Of a stretch of 64,000 nt of DNA, positions 9,020 through 20,320 are shown piece by piece. Within the stretch, counting starts at the first letter, position 1. Every line of letters begins with the position of its first letter. A program made the position numbers and the translations under genes. Source of the stretch: Zygnema cylindricum. Taxonomy: Eukaryota; Streptophyta; Zygnematophyceae; Zygnematales; Zygnemataceae. The stretch is from positions 323,115-387,114 of the forward strand of contig JBBHKE010001501.1 in the NCBI GenBank assembly GCA_037447655.1, read 5' to 3'. Below the pieces are notes generated by a model that worked only from the letters and a program-made list of their open reading frames with translations, searched no databases and was not told the DNA's origin.

Positions 9020-12000
9020 CTAATCAATCTTTAATTTTAGACCACACTTCTCCCTGCAAAAAATTAGCTTTTGGTCATCATATCTGCTACCATCTCACTA
9101 TCTGGTCGATACTCTAAACAGATTATTTTGTTTTCTACTTTCTCTCTAACAAAACTGTCTGATGTCCATGTGTTTAGCTTTAAAATGATGTTTAGGATTG
9201 GCAGAAATAGCGATTGCTGCCTGATTATCACAAAAAAAAGAAAGTACACCACTCTTAAGGTGACCAAGCTCACCAAGCAAAGACTTGACCCACATGAATT
9301 CTTTTATAGCAGAGCAAGAGACCATATACTCAGCCTCCATGGTGGACGGAGCAAAAACTTTTTGCTGTTTGCTACTCCAACAGCAAGCCCCATCACCCAC
9401 ATATTATACATATCCAGAAGTGCATCTCCTCATCGGAGCATCACCATAACTGGCATCACTCCAAGTAGTGATGTCAGTATTCTCCCCACTCAAATGCAAC
9501 CATAGATCCCTAGTTCCTATCAAGTATCTAAGGACTCTCTTAGCTACCTCCCAATCCCTCTTAGTGGGAGCATATAGACTTCTACCCAACACTCCTACAG
9601 CTGCAACTAAATCCGGCCGGGTACAATTCATAAAATAGATTAGACTTCCCACTACTTGCCTGTAAGGAATAGTCTGCATGAACTTCTGTTCTTCAGGAGA
9701 TAATTCCTCGTCCAAGACTATGACTCCTTCATCCTCACTCCCCTCACTTCCCTTATTCAACTCCATTGGAGTTGTACAACTATTAGCTTTATCCATCTGA
9801 AATTTTTCAAGCATGTTCCCTATTGCTTCTGTTTGAGTCAATCTTATAATCTTTCTTTTCCGGTCTCTCTCTACTTGAATTCCCAAAATATATTTTGCTC
9901 TCCCCATATCTTTCATTTCAAATCTCCCCTTAAGATCGGTTTTCAGTTTATTAATTTTTTTCATTGATTTACTTAAAACAAGCAAATCATCAACATAAAT
10001 TGCAATAAATATAAAACCTTCCTCATCTTCGGTAACATAGAGTGAGTGATTTGAGCTGATCCGGATATATCCCAGACTGGTAAGAAACTCATCGAGCGTC
10101 TTATTCCATTGTCGAGGTGCTTGTTTCAAACCATAAAGAGATTTAATCAGCCGGCATACCTTACTCTCCTCTCCTTCATCCACAAAACCTTCGGGTTGTC
10201 GCATGAAGATCTCCTCTTCCAATTCTCCATGCAAAAAGGCTGTCTTGATGTCCATCTGATGCACTTCCATGTCTTCCGCCGCTGCTAAACTGAGAAGTAT
10301 GCGGACGGAGGGAAATCTGACCACCGGGGCAAAGGTTTCCTCGTAGTCAATTCCTTCCTTTTGTGTAAATCCCTTTGCCACTAATCTGGCCTTCTAGCGC
10401 TCGATTGTGTTATCTGGGTTAAGTTTTAATTTGAAAACCCACTTACAACAGATTGGTTTTCGGTTAGGTGGACAGTCCACCAGCTCCCAAGTATCGGCTG
10501 CCATGATTGAAGCCATCTCCTCATTGATGGCTGTCTTCCACCGGTTTCTTTCTGGACAAGTCATTGCCTCTCCATAAGTTTAAGGTTCATCTTGATGAGA
10601 TAGTTTAGTTACCTTGTTATTGACCTGTTTTTCTTGCAGTATTTTGCTACTTCTCCTCCCCCCCTCAAAATTTGAGGCCGGAATAGATGGTTCTCGTGGA
10701 TTCTTTCGAACAAACTCGGCTTCTCCCATATCCCTTGATTCCGAATCAATTTCCACCACGTCTTCCGCTTCAAGTAGAGTTGTCACTGGAGTTTCCACAG
10801 CCGAGTCCTTTTCGGTGTGATTTGTTCCTGCAAGAATGTCATCTTCTCTAAAACCTGGATAGTTAGGAAGCTCAAAGTCATCGGAATTTTCTGACTCAAA
10901 TCTGATTTTTACTGACTTTGTATATTTGAAGGGATCCACAGACTTTCCTTCATCCATGACTACTAGATGCTTTACTAAGATTATATCTTCCCTTTTTAGA
11001 TCATAAACTCTATATTATTTAACATCCTCATCATATCCTAATTGTTATCCCGGTTTTCCTTTAGGATCTAGCTTTTAATTGGATTGATCCGTATCTAGAC
11101 TGAAAACTTGACTGCCGAAAACCTTTAAGCGAGATATGTCTGGTTTCCGGCCTGTCCATCTCTCATAAGGTGTTTGATCTTTTATAGCTGAAGTAAGAAC
11201 TCTATTTTTGAAGTAATTAGCACAGTTCATTGCTTCTGCCCAAAACCTTTTTCCTATCTTTTAATCTGACAAAATACTTCTAGCACTATCACTTAGTGTT
11301 CTATTTAACCTTTCAACTACCCCATTCTGTTACGGGTTTTCTGGAACTGTCTTTTGGTGTTGGACTCCATCTTCCCTTAGAAAATCCTCAAACTGGTTAG
11401 AAGTATACTCCCCACCATTGTCACTCCTTACTCTCTTGATTGGAGTTTCATGGAGTTTTTCACTCCATGCTTTATATTGTCTAGAGCAATCCTGAGCTTG
11501 TGACTTATTTTTCAAAAAATACACCCGGGAAAACCGAGACCAATCATCAGTGATAGTCATCAAAAATCTCTTCCCCCCCGATGAGGGCACTTTAGCCGGT
11601 CCCCAAATATCTGTGTGTACTAGATCTAGAATTTTTTCTCTCTTATAGGTGGTTGTTTTAGGAAAGGGTAATCTGTGTGTTTTACCTTGAGCACATCCAC
11701 AACAATCACTTATATCATCACTCTCACTGAACTTAATCCCTTCCACCACTTCCGTCTTTTTCATCTCTCTTAACATATCTAGATTCACATGCCCAAGCCT
11801 CTTATGCCACATCATAATATCATGAACACCAGCATAATAAAGTTTCTTCATTTCATTACTTAAAACCAGCCAAAACATCCCATGGCTACCTTTCTCAGCA
11901 ATGAAATAGTCATCCTCCTCAAAACTAGCAGTAAAGACTCCTTCCCTAGTGCTAGTAAAAAAACCTTTATCATCTAATACAGATGTAGAGATGAGGTTTT

Positions 12001-13356
12001 GTTCAGCTTGAAAATTAGCAATACATCGGAGAATTTACTTTGGATGTCTTTCCTTCTACTAACACTTACAAATATACCGATCCTACAAGAGTAGTGGTGA
12101 CTATTCCCCCATCCCCGTACTCTATCTCTACAGTGGGAATCTTTCTTATCTTAGTGAACAGTTGTCTATCCTTACACATGTGCATGGAGGCACCTGAATC
12201 TACAATCCAGCCTGCTTCACCCTTCAATCTACCGTAAGCACATTTCTGCCTTCGTGGAATTTCGACCTCGTTTTTCGCCTCCAACTCCTCATCCAAAAAG
12301 AGCTCATCGTCCTCTCCCTCGGATTTGCCTCATGTAGTTGTGTCACAAGGGCCTTTTTCTTTCCTCTCGGGGTACCACCGGTCTGCCCCTCTTTTAACCA
12401 AAGCTCGGTTAGTTAAGTGCACTCTGCCATATAGTGCCCAGGTTTCTTACAAAAATGACATAAACCTTTGGGAGCCCTTGGTCCGACCTCGTCGGTCTAA
12501 TTTTTCTGCTCCCCCCTCCCATAGTTTCCGACTGGTTTCCGAGAATCCTTGTTTCTCGAATCGGTCGCATTTGCTAAGGCATGGCCACTCTTACCTCCCC
12601 TTCGGATCTCAATCGTATTCTCCCGAACGAGAATCATCCCTTCCACTGAGTTCCTTACCCATCTTGAGTCCGGCAAGTCCTGTACACGGTTGACTATGTT
12701 CTCCAACTCATCGGGTAACTTCGTTAGTAAACAGTTAATCTTTAATTTTCACTAAAATCTTTTCCTGCACTCTCTAGCTCCATGAAGAGTGTAGCAAGCT
12801 CATTGCAAAAATCCAACATCTTCCCCCCTTTGTATGCATACTCCTTAACTTTTTGATCAGCTAACTGTTGTTGTTGAATCGTTCCACTTCGGTACATCTC
12901 CATGAGAGCCATCCAAAGATCGGATGCCCTTCCTACCTGCAAATGAGGACATGCAAGTCCTTGAGTGAGATGGTGTAGGATGAAGTGCTTTGCCGCCATA
13001 TTGTTGAAGTCTTAGTTTTCAACATCATTCTCCTCGTTCCTCGTAATAGGTGACATGAATGCCGAACCAATTGCTATTGGTGTGGTCGTCTCCTTCTCCT
13101 TTCCTTTGTCCACGACCTCTCCTTCCTTTGTTTCTTGCGTTGATGGTGGATCCTCTTTCTTGGTGAATCTGCTTCCTCCAAACCCTGGAGGGATTCGAAG
13201 ACTTGATGGACGCGCCAACCTTCCAATCACTATCCCCCAAAACCTTTTTTCGCATAGAGATCCTGTCATTATACTTTCCCAGTATATGAAGCTCGTTCCA
13301 TTAAAGATTGGTACCCTAGAGGGTGGGCCCATAACCTGAAACTTTGAGACCTCCAT
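9020..13356 (-). pseudogene. Ty1/copia gag-pol polyprotein, family A (multiple stops)
   Basis: Minus strand. Gag begins MGPPSRVPIFNG just inside the LTR (about 13333). The zinc knuckle CHFCKKPGHYMAEC is near 12455-12414 and protease WIVDSGASMHM near 12207-12175. The pre-integrase/integrase stretch has MMWHKRLGHVN, CCGCAQGK, DLVHTDIWG, RSDNGGEY and QNGVVERLNRTL (about 11815-11290). Reverse transcriptase (about 10500-9600) has AIYVDDLL near 10000, and RNase H ends at TAG 9020-9022. Defects include an in-frame TAA near 13009, a frameshift near 12745, a stop after the zinc knuckle, a gap near 12000-12065, stops near 11330, 11080-11020, 10578 and 10397, and a frameshift near 9400. A short deletion sits in the C-terminal tail (after MMTK). 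Confidence 0.92.
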
Positions 13357-14386
13357 AAGTCCTCAGAGTGCACAGCTTCAAGAAGCCTCTAGGATAACCC
13401 TGACTTCTTTGTGTTTTAGCAAGAACAACTGCCACTTTGGCAGACAAAACCTCTTTCTACCTTCAACCCTGTAAAAGCAAGACTCCCCTGAGTTTATAGC
13501 AAAAAGAATCTCTGAATTTGCTCCCCTAAGCAGTAAGTTATGAATGGTCAAAGTTGACCTTTTGTACAGAAGCTCTCTGGGAGAGAGGATCCTATCTCCT
13601 TATTTTTCTAAGTCCTATCTCTCTCACAGACTCTATCTACTGATGTACGGAGCCAATCAGATTACAGTTCTGTACACAAAAGTACAGTTGTCGGTGTACT
13701 TTATGTACGGAAATTGTACGACATGGCTTTAATGTCGACACATGTCATATCCGGATTCGGTGCCGTAATCTCCGGAGATACTACGATCCAATGTAATTTT
13801 GCCACGTGTCATCCGATGTGGCGATAACCACAAACCGCCGAAATTTTCTTCCGCAATCTCGGCCCTAATTGCGGCCGTCCGATTAAATTCACATTTAATC
13901 GTAGCCGTAATAAATACATGCGCGGTATTCGTTTCGCTTACGAAATCAATGCGCGGTATTGATTTCTTATCCGTACCGTAATCCGTACTTTTACACTACC
14001 GGTTCTATGTATCTCGTAAATATTTACAGTTAAATGAATTATCCTACGTATTAATGTTTAATTAATTATCAAACCATATAGTACTTAACACTACTTCAAG
14101 ACTTAACCGCTAAGGTTACCGTCTACCGGCAGCTTGCTGTCCGGCAGGTACCTCGTTCAAATCCTGTGGCCGCCACATATCTTTTTACTAAATAAACTGC
14201 TAATATATATTTCCCGTATACCTCAGGATAGCCTAGGCAGCCATGGCTCTAGCTTCCTCTCCAATTTCTCATTGACTACGACAAGTTTGAGAGTTGGAGA
14301 GAGAAGTTAGAGGTAGACTGCCTCGGCTTCTTTCTATATTTCTATTTAGACCTAGAAAATACTTTAAAGGATCATTAATTTCTACA
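13337..14386 (-). repeat. 5' LTR of family-A element
   Basis: 1050 bp, minus strand from TGTAGAAATTAATGATCC to CAAAGTTTCA. It has the same modules as the partner LTR, plus a ~34-bp segment (about 13751-13790) that the partner lacks. Gag coding starts within a few bases of its end. Confidence 0.9.
14101..14177 (+). other. tRNA-like module inside LTR
   Basis: TTAACCGCTAAGGTTACCG then CGTTCAAATCCTG about 40 nt later. Antisense to the element, at the same LTR position as 8721-8797. Confidence 0.5.
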
Positions 14387-14391
14387 GCGGT
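14387..14391. repeat. Target-site duplication, right (GCGGT)
   Basis: Identical to 7986-7990. Confidence 0.9.
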
Positions 14392-14723
14392 GAGATCCTA
14401 CTATTACGGCTTTGAAATACCTTGGTAGGGCGAGCCGGGTGGGGATCGAATACAACGATGCCGATCCAGTACACAACAAACAATATTATGCAGCAGTTTA
14501 TCGATCGGGTCGCGACGAGGACGTGTGTACCCATCCTTCATCATTGTTTCTGGCTCATTAGAGTAGTGCGGATTTTCAAAGCGATTTTGTATCTGGAACA
14601 AATCTACATGGCGTTTGCATATGCGGCGTAGTGATTTCAAATGTAACCACGAGCAGACACATTGGAGTACGATTCCGATACTTGTTTTACCAAATACAAT
14701 ATCTTTGCAAAATTGAGTGGGAG
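14392..14723. other. Internal-region remnant ahead of an LTR-like end
   Basis: No confident coding match; a 69-codon open frame (14422-14631) is not recognised. The segment ends in a purine-rich GAGTGGGAG that could be a polypurine tract for the LTR-like sequence starting at 14724. Confidence 0.3.
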
Positions 14724-15343
14724 TGTTGGTTTTAAAGATCTTGAATGATATCGAAGTGGACGATTTTATGCGATTCCAACCACATCGTGGAGTTGTCGCG
14801 GCTTGTATGGTATTGTGTTACGAAATGTACGGACAATCGCTAGACTAGATTTTATTTCTCGGCACTTAGATTAGTGTGTGATGTGTGTTTAGCGGTGGAA
14901 AACATTCTAAGTGGCTTGCATCATCGGACCACATTGAAGCATGCCATTATTGCAAATTATTCCCAAAGATTATAAAGGCAACACATGGCAAATGAATTGA
15001 TAACTAGTTTTAGTATTTTGTATTCAAGCAAATAGTTTTTAGCAAAGGAAGTTAATCAAATCAATAGAAATTAAATTGTCTCACAATTATAATTTCTATT
15101 CAGGTTCACATAGGCTTTCGCCTTGTGGGCCCTTGATTATAAAGTGACTACAAAGTTGATTTGAGATTACCTTTCTACTTTCTCTTTGTGATATTTTTAT
15201 CTCTTCCTTCTCCTTCATACTCTTTAGTTGTGCAACCTATACTTTGGGGCTTATTGTTTGATTACATAATTATCGTGCCTTCTCCACGGTTCGGTACGAG
15301 GATCCTTAGATCCTCGAATGGCGGACCTAGGTTTCGACATTTT
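14724..15343 (+). repeat. Possible LTR of another copia-like element
   Basis: Starts TGTTGGTTTTAAAGATC directly after a purine run and may end at TTTCGACA (15343). Near the end it carries an 8-bp-stem hairpin (CGAGGATC, loop CTTA, GATCCTCG, about 15297-15316). No partner LTR is seen in the window. Confidence 0.35.
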
Positions 15344-15423
15344 TGATCCATTTTCGAAAAGATCATAATAAGGTGGGCAAAATAAATACATAAGTTGAAA
15401 TTTGGGCGATTATGGCTATTCAA

Positions 15424-15825
15424 AATTCAAAGTCTGAAATTATAAAAATTCAATTTATCAAATGTCAATCTCCATAAATCATAATGTCGGATTTCTCAAA
15501 TCAGTTACCATTGTGATGTTTTAAATTCCAAAATGACCCAATTCAAAATCTAAAATTGCCAAAATTCTTAACCTATCAGTGCTCAATCTCCCGAAATCTT
15601 TAATGTTAGATTTCTCAAAATCCAATTACCACATTGTCAATGTTTTAAAATTCCAAAATCACCCAATTCAAAGTCTGAAAATTGTAAAATTCTTAACCTA
15701 TCAATTATCAATCTCCATAAATCTTTAATGTTAGATTTCTCAAAATTTAATTACCACATTGTCAATGTTTTAAAATTCCAAAATCACCCAATTCAAAATC
15801 TGAAAATTATAAATTTTTAGCATGT
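15424..15825. repeat. AT-rich tandem repeat, ~125-bp unit
   Basis: Units begin AATTCAAA(A/G)TCTGAAA and end TTCCAAAATCACCC: 15424-15539 (diverged), 15540-15664 and 15665-15789 (125 bp each), then a partial unit to about 15825. Confidence 0.85.
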
Positions 15826-16299
15826 TTGGATGCATCATTATTTTTTGATATTTTGAATCTCTTCTACCTCTAGTCATAAATATTTATTGTCCCATCCTCC
15901 TCTCCTCCTCAATGTTGCCTGCTTTTTCTTGATAGTCACCTTGAATAAATATATATTTTACTATTTTATGAAAACATTTTTCCTCAAATAGTGTCCTTGA
16001 ATGCGTCAAAGATGGTGGCATGAGTTGATAAATGGCGGCAGTCTGACACATGTGCTCGTTTGATCTGTTCGTCTGTAGGTATGTTTATCCAAAAAAAATG
16101 ATTAAAAATTTTACAATGTAATTTAATAGTGTTTGTTTCAATACTATAGTTTTAGAACTATAAAGTATTGTTTTGAATTTATTGGCGTTTATTTGCTGCG
16201 TCATCCGTAATAGATTTTAGTTAAACAGGAATAGAATAGATACGTTATACCCCATACCACGCTATATAAAGTAAGTAATGTAATACAGCATGTTACATA

Positions 16300-16450
16300 G
16301 TACTATTGTATGCACTATATTTTTTAAAAGTTATCGCCAATATGGAATTTGTTGGTCCTGGCCAATATGTCGGGACCTCTGACCGTTCGATAACCGATAA
16401 CTATCGGTATCGGTGTTATCGCGATAACTTTTTATCCGATACACAACGCT
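16300..16450 (+). repeat. Dispersed repeat R1, copy 1
   Basis: About 140 bp with the skeleton TTATCGCC..TTTGTTGGTCC..ACCGTTCGAT..GGTGTTATCGCGATAA..CCGATACACAAC. Related copies occur at 29545-29680, 37803-37958 and 62219-62341. I recognise no coding content or known family. Confidence 0.6.
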
Positions 16451-16538
16451 ACAAAAAATGGTTGTGTTTCACGTCCCCATTGCGAAACAGGTGCGAATCT
16501 CTTCGAAAAGTACAATACTCACTGTACTATCGCCTGAA

Positions 16539-16756
16539 GCCAATGTACGGAGAATTTTGAGACTTCGAAGGCAAAAAGCCAATGTACGGAGAATTTTGAG
16601 CCTTCGAAGGCAAAAATTTGTTACAGAGGCTTTTGTTACGGAGATCTCCCCAAAAACTACAAAATAATTACAAGAGCCACTAAAGGCAAAAATTTGTTAC
16701 GAGACTTTTGTTACGGGGATCTTCCCAGACACTACAAAATAATTACAAGAGCCACT
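16539..16756. repeat. Two short tandem duplications (39 bp x2, 76 bp x2)
   Basis: The 39-bp unit GCCAATGTACGGAGAATTTT... occupies 16539-16577 and 16578-16616. An overlapping 76-bp unit GGCAAAAATTTGTTAC... ending AAGAGCCACT occupies 16609-16684 and 16685-16756. Confidence 0.8.
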
Positions 16757-17004
16757 TTTACAGATCGAATCTTCGGCTGGAGTTACAGTTAAAGTTGTTA
16801 AAGTTTTAGTTTTTTTCTGTCGTTTTCCTACATAACTTAGAAAAAAACGAGAAAATATGCAGCCGAACCAAATAACTGAAATTACCACCGTACAAGTTGC
16901 GTTACCTTGAAACTTTATATGTACTAGAGTTTGACGTCTAGCGCAATGGAGTTTGTCGTCTAGCCCGTTTCGACCCAATTTCGCGTCTTTCCAGCTCATC
17001 TTCA

Positions 17005-17048
17005 AACTTTATATAAAATCACCTCGCGAGGTGATTTGAAATAAAGTT
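17005..17048. repeat. Long palindrome centred on CCTCGCGAGG
   Basis: A perfect 22-bp palindrome (17016-17037, centre ACCTCGCGAGGT) is extended by AACTTTAT and ATAAAGTT arms outside a 3-base mismatch. It can form a hairpin or cruciform. Confidence 0.85.
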
Positions 17049-17301
17049 CCATGAGGTAAACGAATTGGCAGATGCTGACACACGTGCCGGGAGTTTTTTA
17101 CAATTTTTGAGCGCGGAGTACCCAAAAAAAAACCCACTGCACGTTTTCAGCCTGTGCGTGACTTTTTTCCGTGCGTTTTTTTCTGTACAAGGGCCGTTGA
17201 GGGGGTTTCGACCAACGGACGCCATTTCGCAAAAGCGAAGTCCGTGAAAGCGCCTCTCTCTCTCCCTCCCCCAATAACGCGTCTATCTCACAATTATTGC
17301 A

Positions 17302-17772
17302 ATGAAAAAAGGCAAAATGGTATCAAATGAAAGATGTATAAAAAATATTTCTTTTGGCTGTCTTTTAGCTTGTTTTGCTGGTAAGCGCCTATGCTTCCAC
17401 TGCGGTTCCCCAGATCATATGGCTCGAGAATGTCCAAAACAGAAAGGTCCCAAAAAGGGAAAACTTAACGTTATGAGGTTAGCCGGAGAAGGAGGAGACC
17501 CTTTGATATTTCGGGGTCAAATCGGAGTGAACGCAACTAACTTCATGGTGGACTCCTTAGCATCGGGGAACTTCATCAAAGACGGGACGGGGAAAAGGTT
17601 GAAACTTCCTCTCGTAGTACTAAAGGATCATCAGTCGGTACAATTGGCCGACGGAAGTTCCTTATCGATTACCCATCATACCTCGAGGTTACGCGTCGGA
17701 ATTGGAAATTCCGATGGTATGAAACGCTTACAAGACAAAATTTTTGGTTACATGCGAAAGTACCCCAAGTAG
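17302..17772 (+). pseudogene. Ty3/gypsy-like gag zinc knuckle and aspartic protease fragment
   Basis: A 156-codon open frame; the recognisable part starts about 17390. It has a CCHC zinc knuckle CFHCGSPDHMAREC (nucleic-acid binding), a basic linker, then a retropepsin-like stretch NFMVDSLASGNFI followed by VQLADGSSLSI. The catalytic D-S/T-G-A signature reads DSLA here, so the protease active site is probably lost. No integrase or RT follows. The organisation is typical of gypsy/chromovirus gag-protease, but no LTRs are identified. The first ~28 codons before GKRLCFHC are probably not part of the original gene. Confidence 0.7.
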
Positions 17773-19359
17773 TATTACGGTCAAGTTCCATCAGTCGTTT
17801 CTGTAAACTTACGGCCAACTCTACAGGCCGTGTTAATTGAGTCGATGTTCCATCACGAAGAGTTTGTAAACCATGTGTTATATTTTGGGTGGCACCATGT
17901 AAGCTACAATCTGATATTGAATATCATTCAATTTTTTCACACTGACAAATTTCACGTCAAATCTTCACTTGGATACCATGTACTTGCGTACCAACTCATA
18001 ATACGACAAAACGTTTGTACTTTTTGCAAATGCCAATCTTCTACGCCAAATCATTTTTGAGAGTTCTTGTTCAACATGACGAAAATCCTTTGCCGAAAAT
18101 AGTGTGACGAAAGAGCGTTGCCAAAAATAGCGCGATGAAAGACAATTTTGAGATTACTTTTTTTGTTTTCAGTTGCATTTTGATAGTTACACACCATGGG
18201 CAAATATTGTGATTTTTCGTTGGTTGTCCATCGTGAGATGTAGCTTGATCGTGCAGTGTGTCGCGATTCATTTATTCTGTAGCTGTCAACCCACCTCCTA
18301 CAACAACGTTGTCAACTACAGAGGAAAATGAAGCGCAGGCCTCGTGAATGAATTTTCGATGGTCAGTGTTACCTCTCAGACCTTCAAAGAGTATTGGCAA
18401 GATACTTTGTAATGTTCTTTCGCGTATAAAAACAAAATAAGAGGTGCTTTTTGGTACGAATAGGCGGGGATTTTTGTAAACTACCCCACTCTTCGACGGA
18501 TGGAACTTGACTCTAAGTCAATTTAATGCGTGCGTAAAGGCGAACTCAATAACTATACTTCATACGAAAAGTATACGAAATTTTACTAAAAGTTAAAAAA
18601 TTAGAAGTTTTATGTTTTTTGTATCATTGGTGTGCGCTATATACAATTCAATTTTTAGAGTTGTTGTTCAAATCGTGCGACTTTTTCTTTTTTCCGATTT
18701 CTAGGTATAATTCGTGACTTTTGAAAAAATCGCAAAAAATCTCAGTGTGCTTTCTGTCTGGTAAACTGAACGGAAAACTTACGAGAAATGTACTCTATTT
18801 TACGAAAAATGTACGAGCTTTGACGAAAAGATACGTTGCAGTTCTTAGTACTTTCTGTCCGATAAGTCTAAAACTTTTACGGTAAATGTACGGAATTCTA
18901 CGGAAATGTACGCAACTTTACCGAAAATGTATGAACTGCTACAAAAAGAGACGTTGGCAGTGTTGGCAATTTGCGTGCTGTAAGTTTGAATTTTGTACAA
19001 TCGTACGGAATTTTGTTTTACATGTACAGAAGAGTATGAAAACAAAATCACTAACGATTTTAATGATTTTTTTAAATCGTTCAATGCGTTACTTACGTAT
19101 TATTCGTTGCGATTGAATCGTTAGTACTAAACGGTTTGAACAACTATGTTTTTTAGTATAATTAGTGTGCAACATTATAATTTTTAGTATGACTAGTGAA
19201 CACTATTTCTAGCTTTAAGTATAATTCTTGTGTATTATTACACATTTGGGTCTACACGGGTTTTTACAGAAATGAACCCGAAAAAACCCTAAAAATCCCT
19301 AAAATAACCCCAAAAGTTACGTAAATATACGGAGACTATACATTAAAGTAAGAAGAATG
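17773..19359. other. No gene seen; AT-rich with degenerate short repeats
   Basis: No coding signal. Between about 18780 and 18940 a degenerate short repeat based on TACGGAAATGTACG / TACGAAAAATGTACG recurs. Confidence 0.4.
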
Positions 19360-19741
19360 TGTTGAAAAGAAGTAATTAATATTCACTTCTTAGTTTAGAA
19401 TCTAAAGTGAAGAGAGAGAGATAGTCACCATGGTTGCCGCCATAGTTAGAAAGAATCAGGCAGACAAGTAGACAGGCAGACAAATTAATAGATTACCAAA
19501 ATGTTGCCCTAAACCAAATTTGAACCTAGGTTTGGGAGTGCTATGTAAACGGACGACTTAACCATTATAGCGTTGACGAAACAATACACGCCTTTAGTTC
19601 GCTATTTTACCAAAGTGTTACGCAAACGTCACTCTCACTTAAACAAACCAAAATTGACGAAACGACATCTATACTCAAACGACGCTCGCAGACGCGAATC
19701 TAACCGTGTAAAATACATGATCGGCAAAATACAAAATTTCA
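19360..19741 (+). repeat. LTR (internally shortened), copia family-A relative
   Basis: Starts TGTTGAAAAGAAGTAATTAAT, almost the same as the LTR start at 57619, and ends AAAATTTCA directly before a gag start. It is only 382 bp and lacks the promoter/leader middle part of related ~950-1050-bp LTRs. The antisense tRNA-like module is retained. Confidence 0.65.
19504..19578 (-). other. tRNA-like module inside LTR
   Basis: On the minus strand, an A-box-like TATAATGGTTAAGTCG and a B-box-like GGTTCAAATTTGG. AAACC / GGTTT flank the latter as an extra stem. Antisense to its LTR. Confidence 0.5.
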
Positions 19742-19798
19742 CGTTACGGGCCCACCCTCTAGGGTGCCCATATTTAATGGATCACACTTTTAAGGAGT

Positions 19799-19950
19799 GA
19801 TTATGGAGGGAGAAATTTTTGAGAAACACCTATGTGGCATAGTGTCTGGGCAAATTCAATGTCCACCTCCACCTGGGTTTGGAGGAACATGTTTTTCAGA
19901 CACCTCCACCACCACAGACACCATCACGAACGATGACGAGGAAGGGGAGG
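19799..19950 (+). repeat. 152-bp direct repeat, left copy
   Basis: Gag sequence from GATTATGGAGGGAG to GAAGGGGAGG, repeated at 20169-20320 with about six differences. It flanks the LINE tail insert. Confidence 0.85.
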
Positions 19951-20168
19951 CTTTTGTTTGTTGGATTTTGCTTTTTTGGGTGTTTTCGACTTCCCCGACA
20001 TCCTTTCGTATTTTCGTAGTTTTTGCCTTGAATTTCCCTTCTGTTTATTCACTTGTTATGTGGTTTTTCAGTTTTAGCAATGCTACTTCCTTTTGTTCTT
20101 ATAGACTCAGATGGTTTACCATCGCGCTTTTTAATAAAGTCGGCCAAAGTTTTTCTTTATTAGGTAAT
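19951..20168 (+). mobile_element. LINE 3'-tail insertion in gag
   Basis: About 195 of 218 bp (CTTTTGTTTGTTGG to AATAAAGTCGGCC) match the reverse complement of 37963-38155, the 3' untranslated tail of the LINE fragment. It is strongly 5'-truncated, as is common for target-primed reverse transcription products. A short T/A-rich tail (AAAGTTTTTCTTTATTAGG) follows. Confidence 0.75.
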
Positions 20169-20320
20169 GATTTTGGAGGGAGAAATTTTTGAGAAACACC
20201 TATGTGGCATAGTGTCTGGGCAAATTCAATGTCCACCTCCACCTGGGTTTGGAGGAACATGTTTTTCAGGCACCTTCGCCACCACAAACACCATCACGAA
20301 CGATGACGAGGAAGGGGAGG
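20169..20320 (+). repeat. 152-bp direct repeat, right copy
   Basis: Second copy of 19799-19950. Gag continues from here. Confidence 0.85.

Larger units (their letters stand above)
7991..14386 (-). mobile_element. Complete-length Ty1/copia retrotransposon, family A (coding-dead)
   Basis: 6396 bp bounded by two LTRs (7991-9006 and 13337-14386) and 5-bp direct repeats GCGGT. The internal order on the minus strand is gag, protease, integrase, reverse transcriptase, RNase H, which defines Ty1/copia. The LTRs differ by a ~34-bp indel (present near 13751-13790, absent near 8405) and by substitutions I judge by eye at several per cent, so the insertion is not recent. All domains are recognisable, but several in-frame stops and frameshifts make it non-autonomous. 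Confidence 0.93.

Noticed and set aside
9071-9505. 144-codon plus-strand frame
   Set aside because: It is the complement of the copia RNase H region of the minus-strand element.
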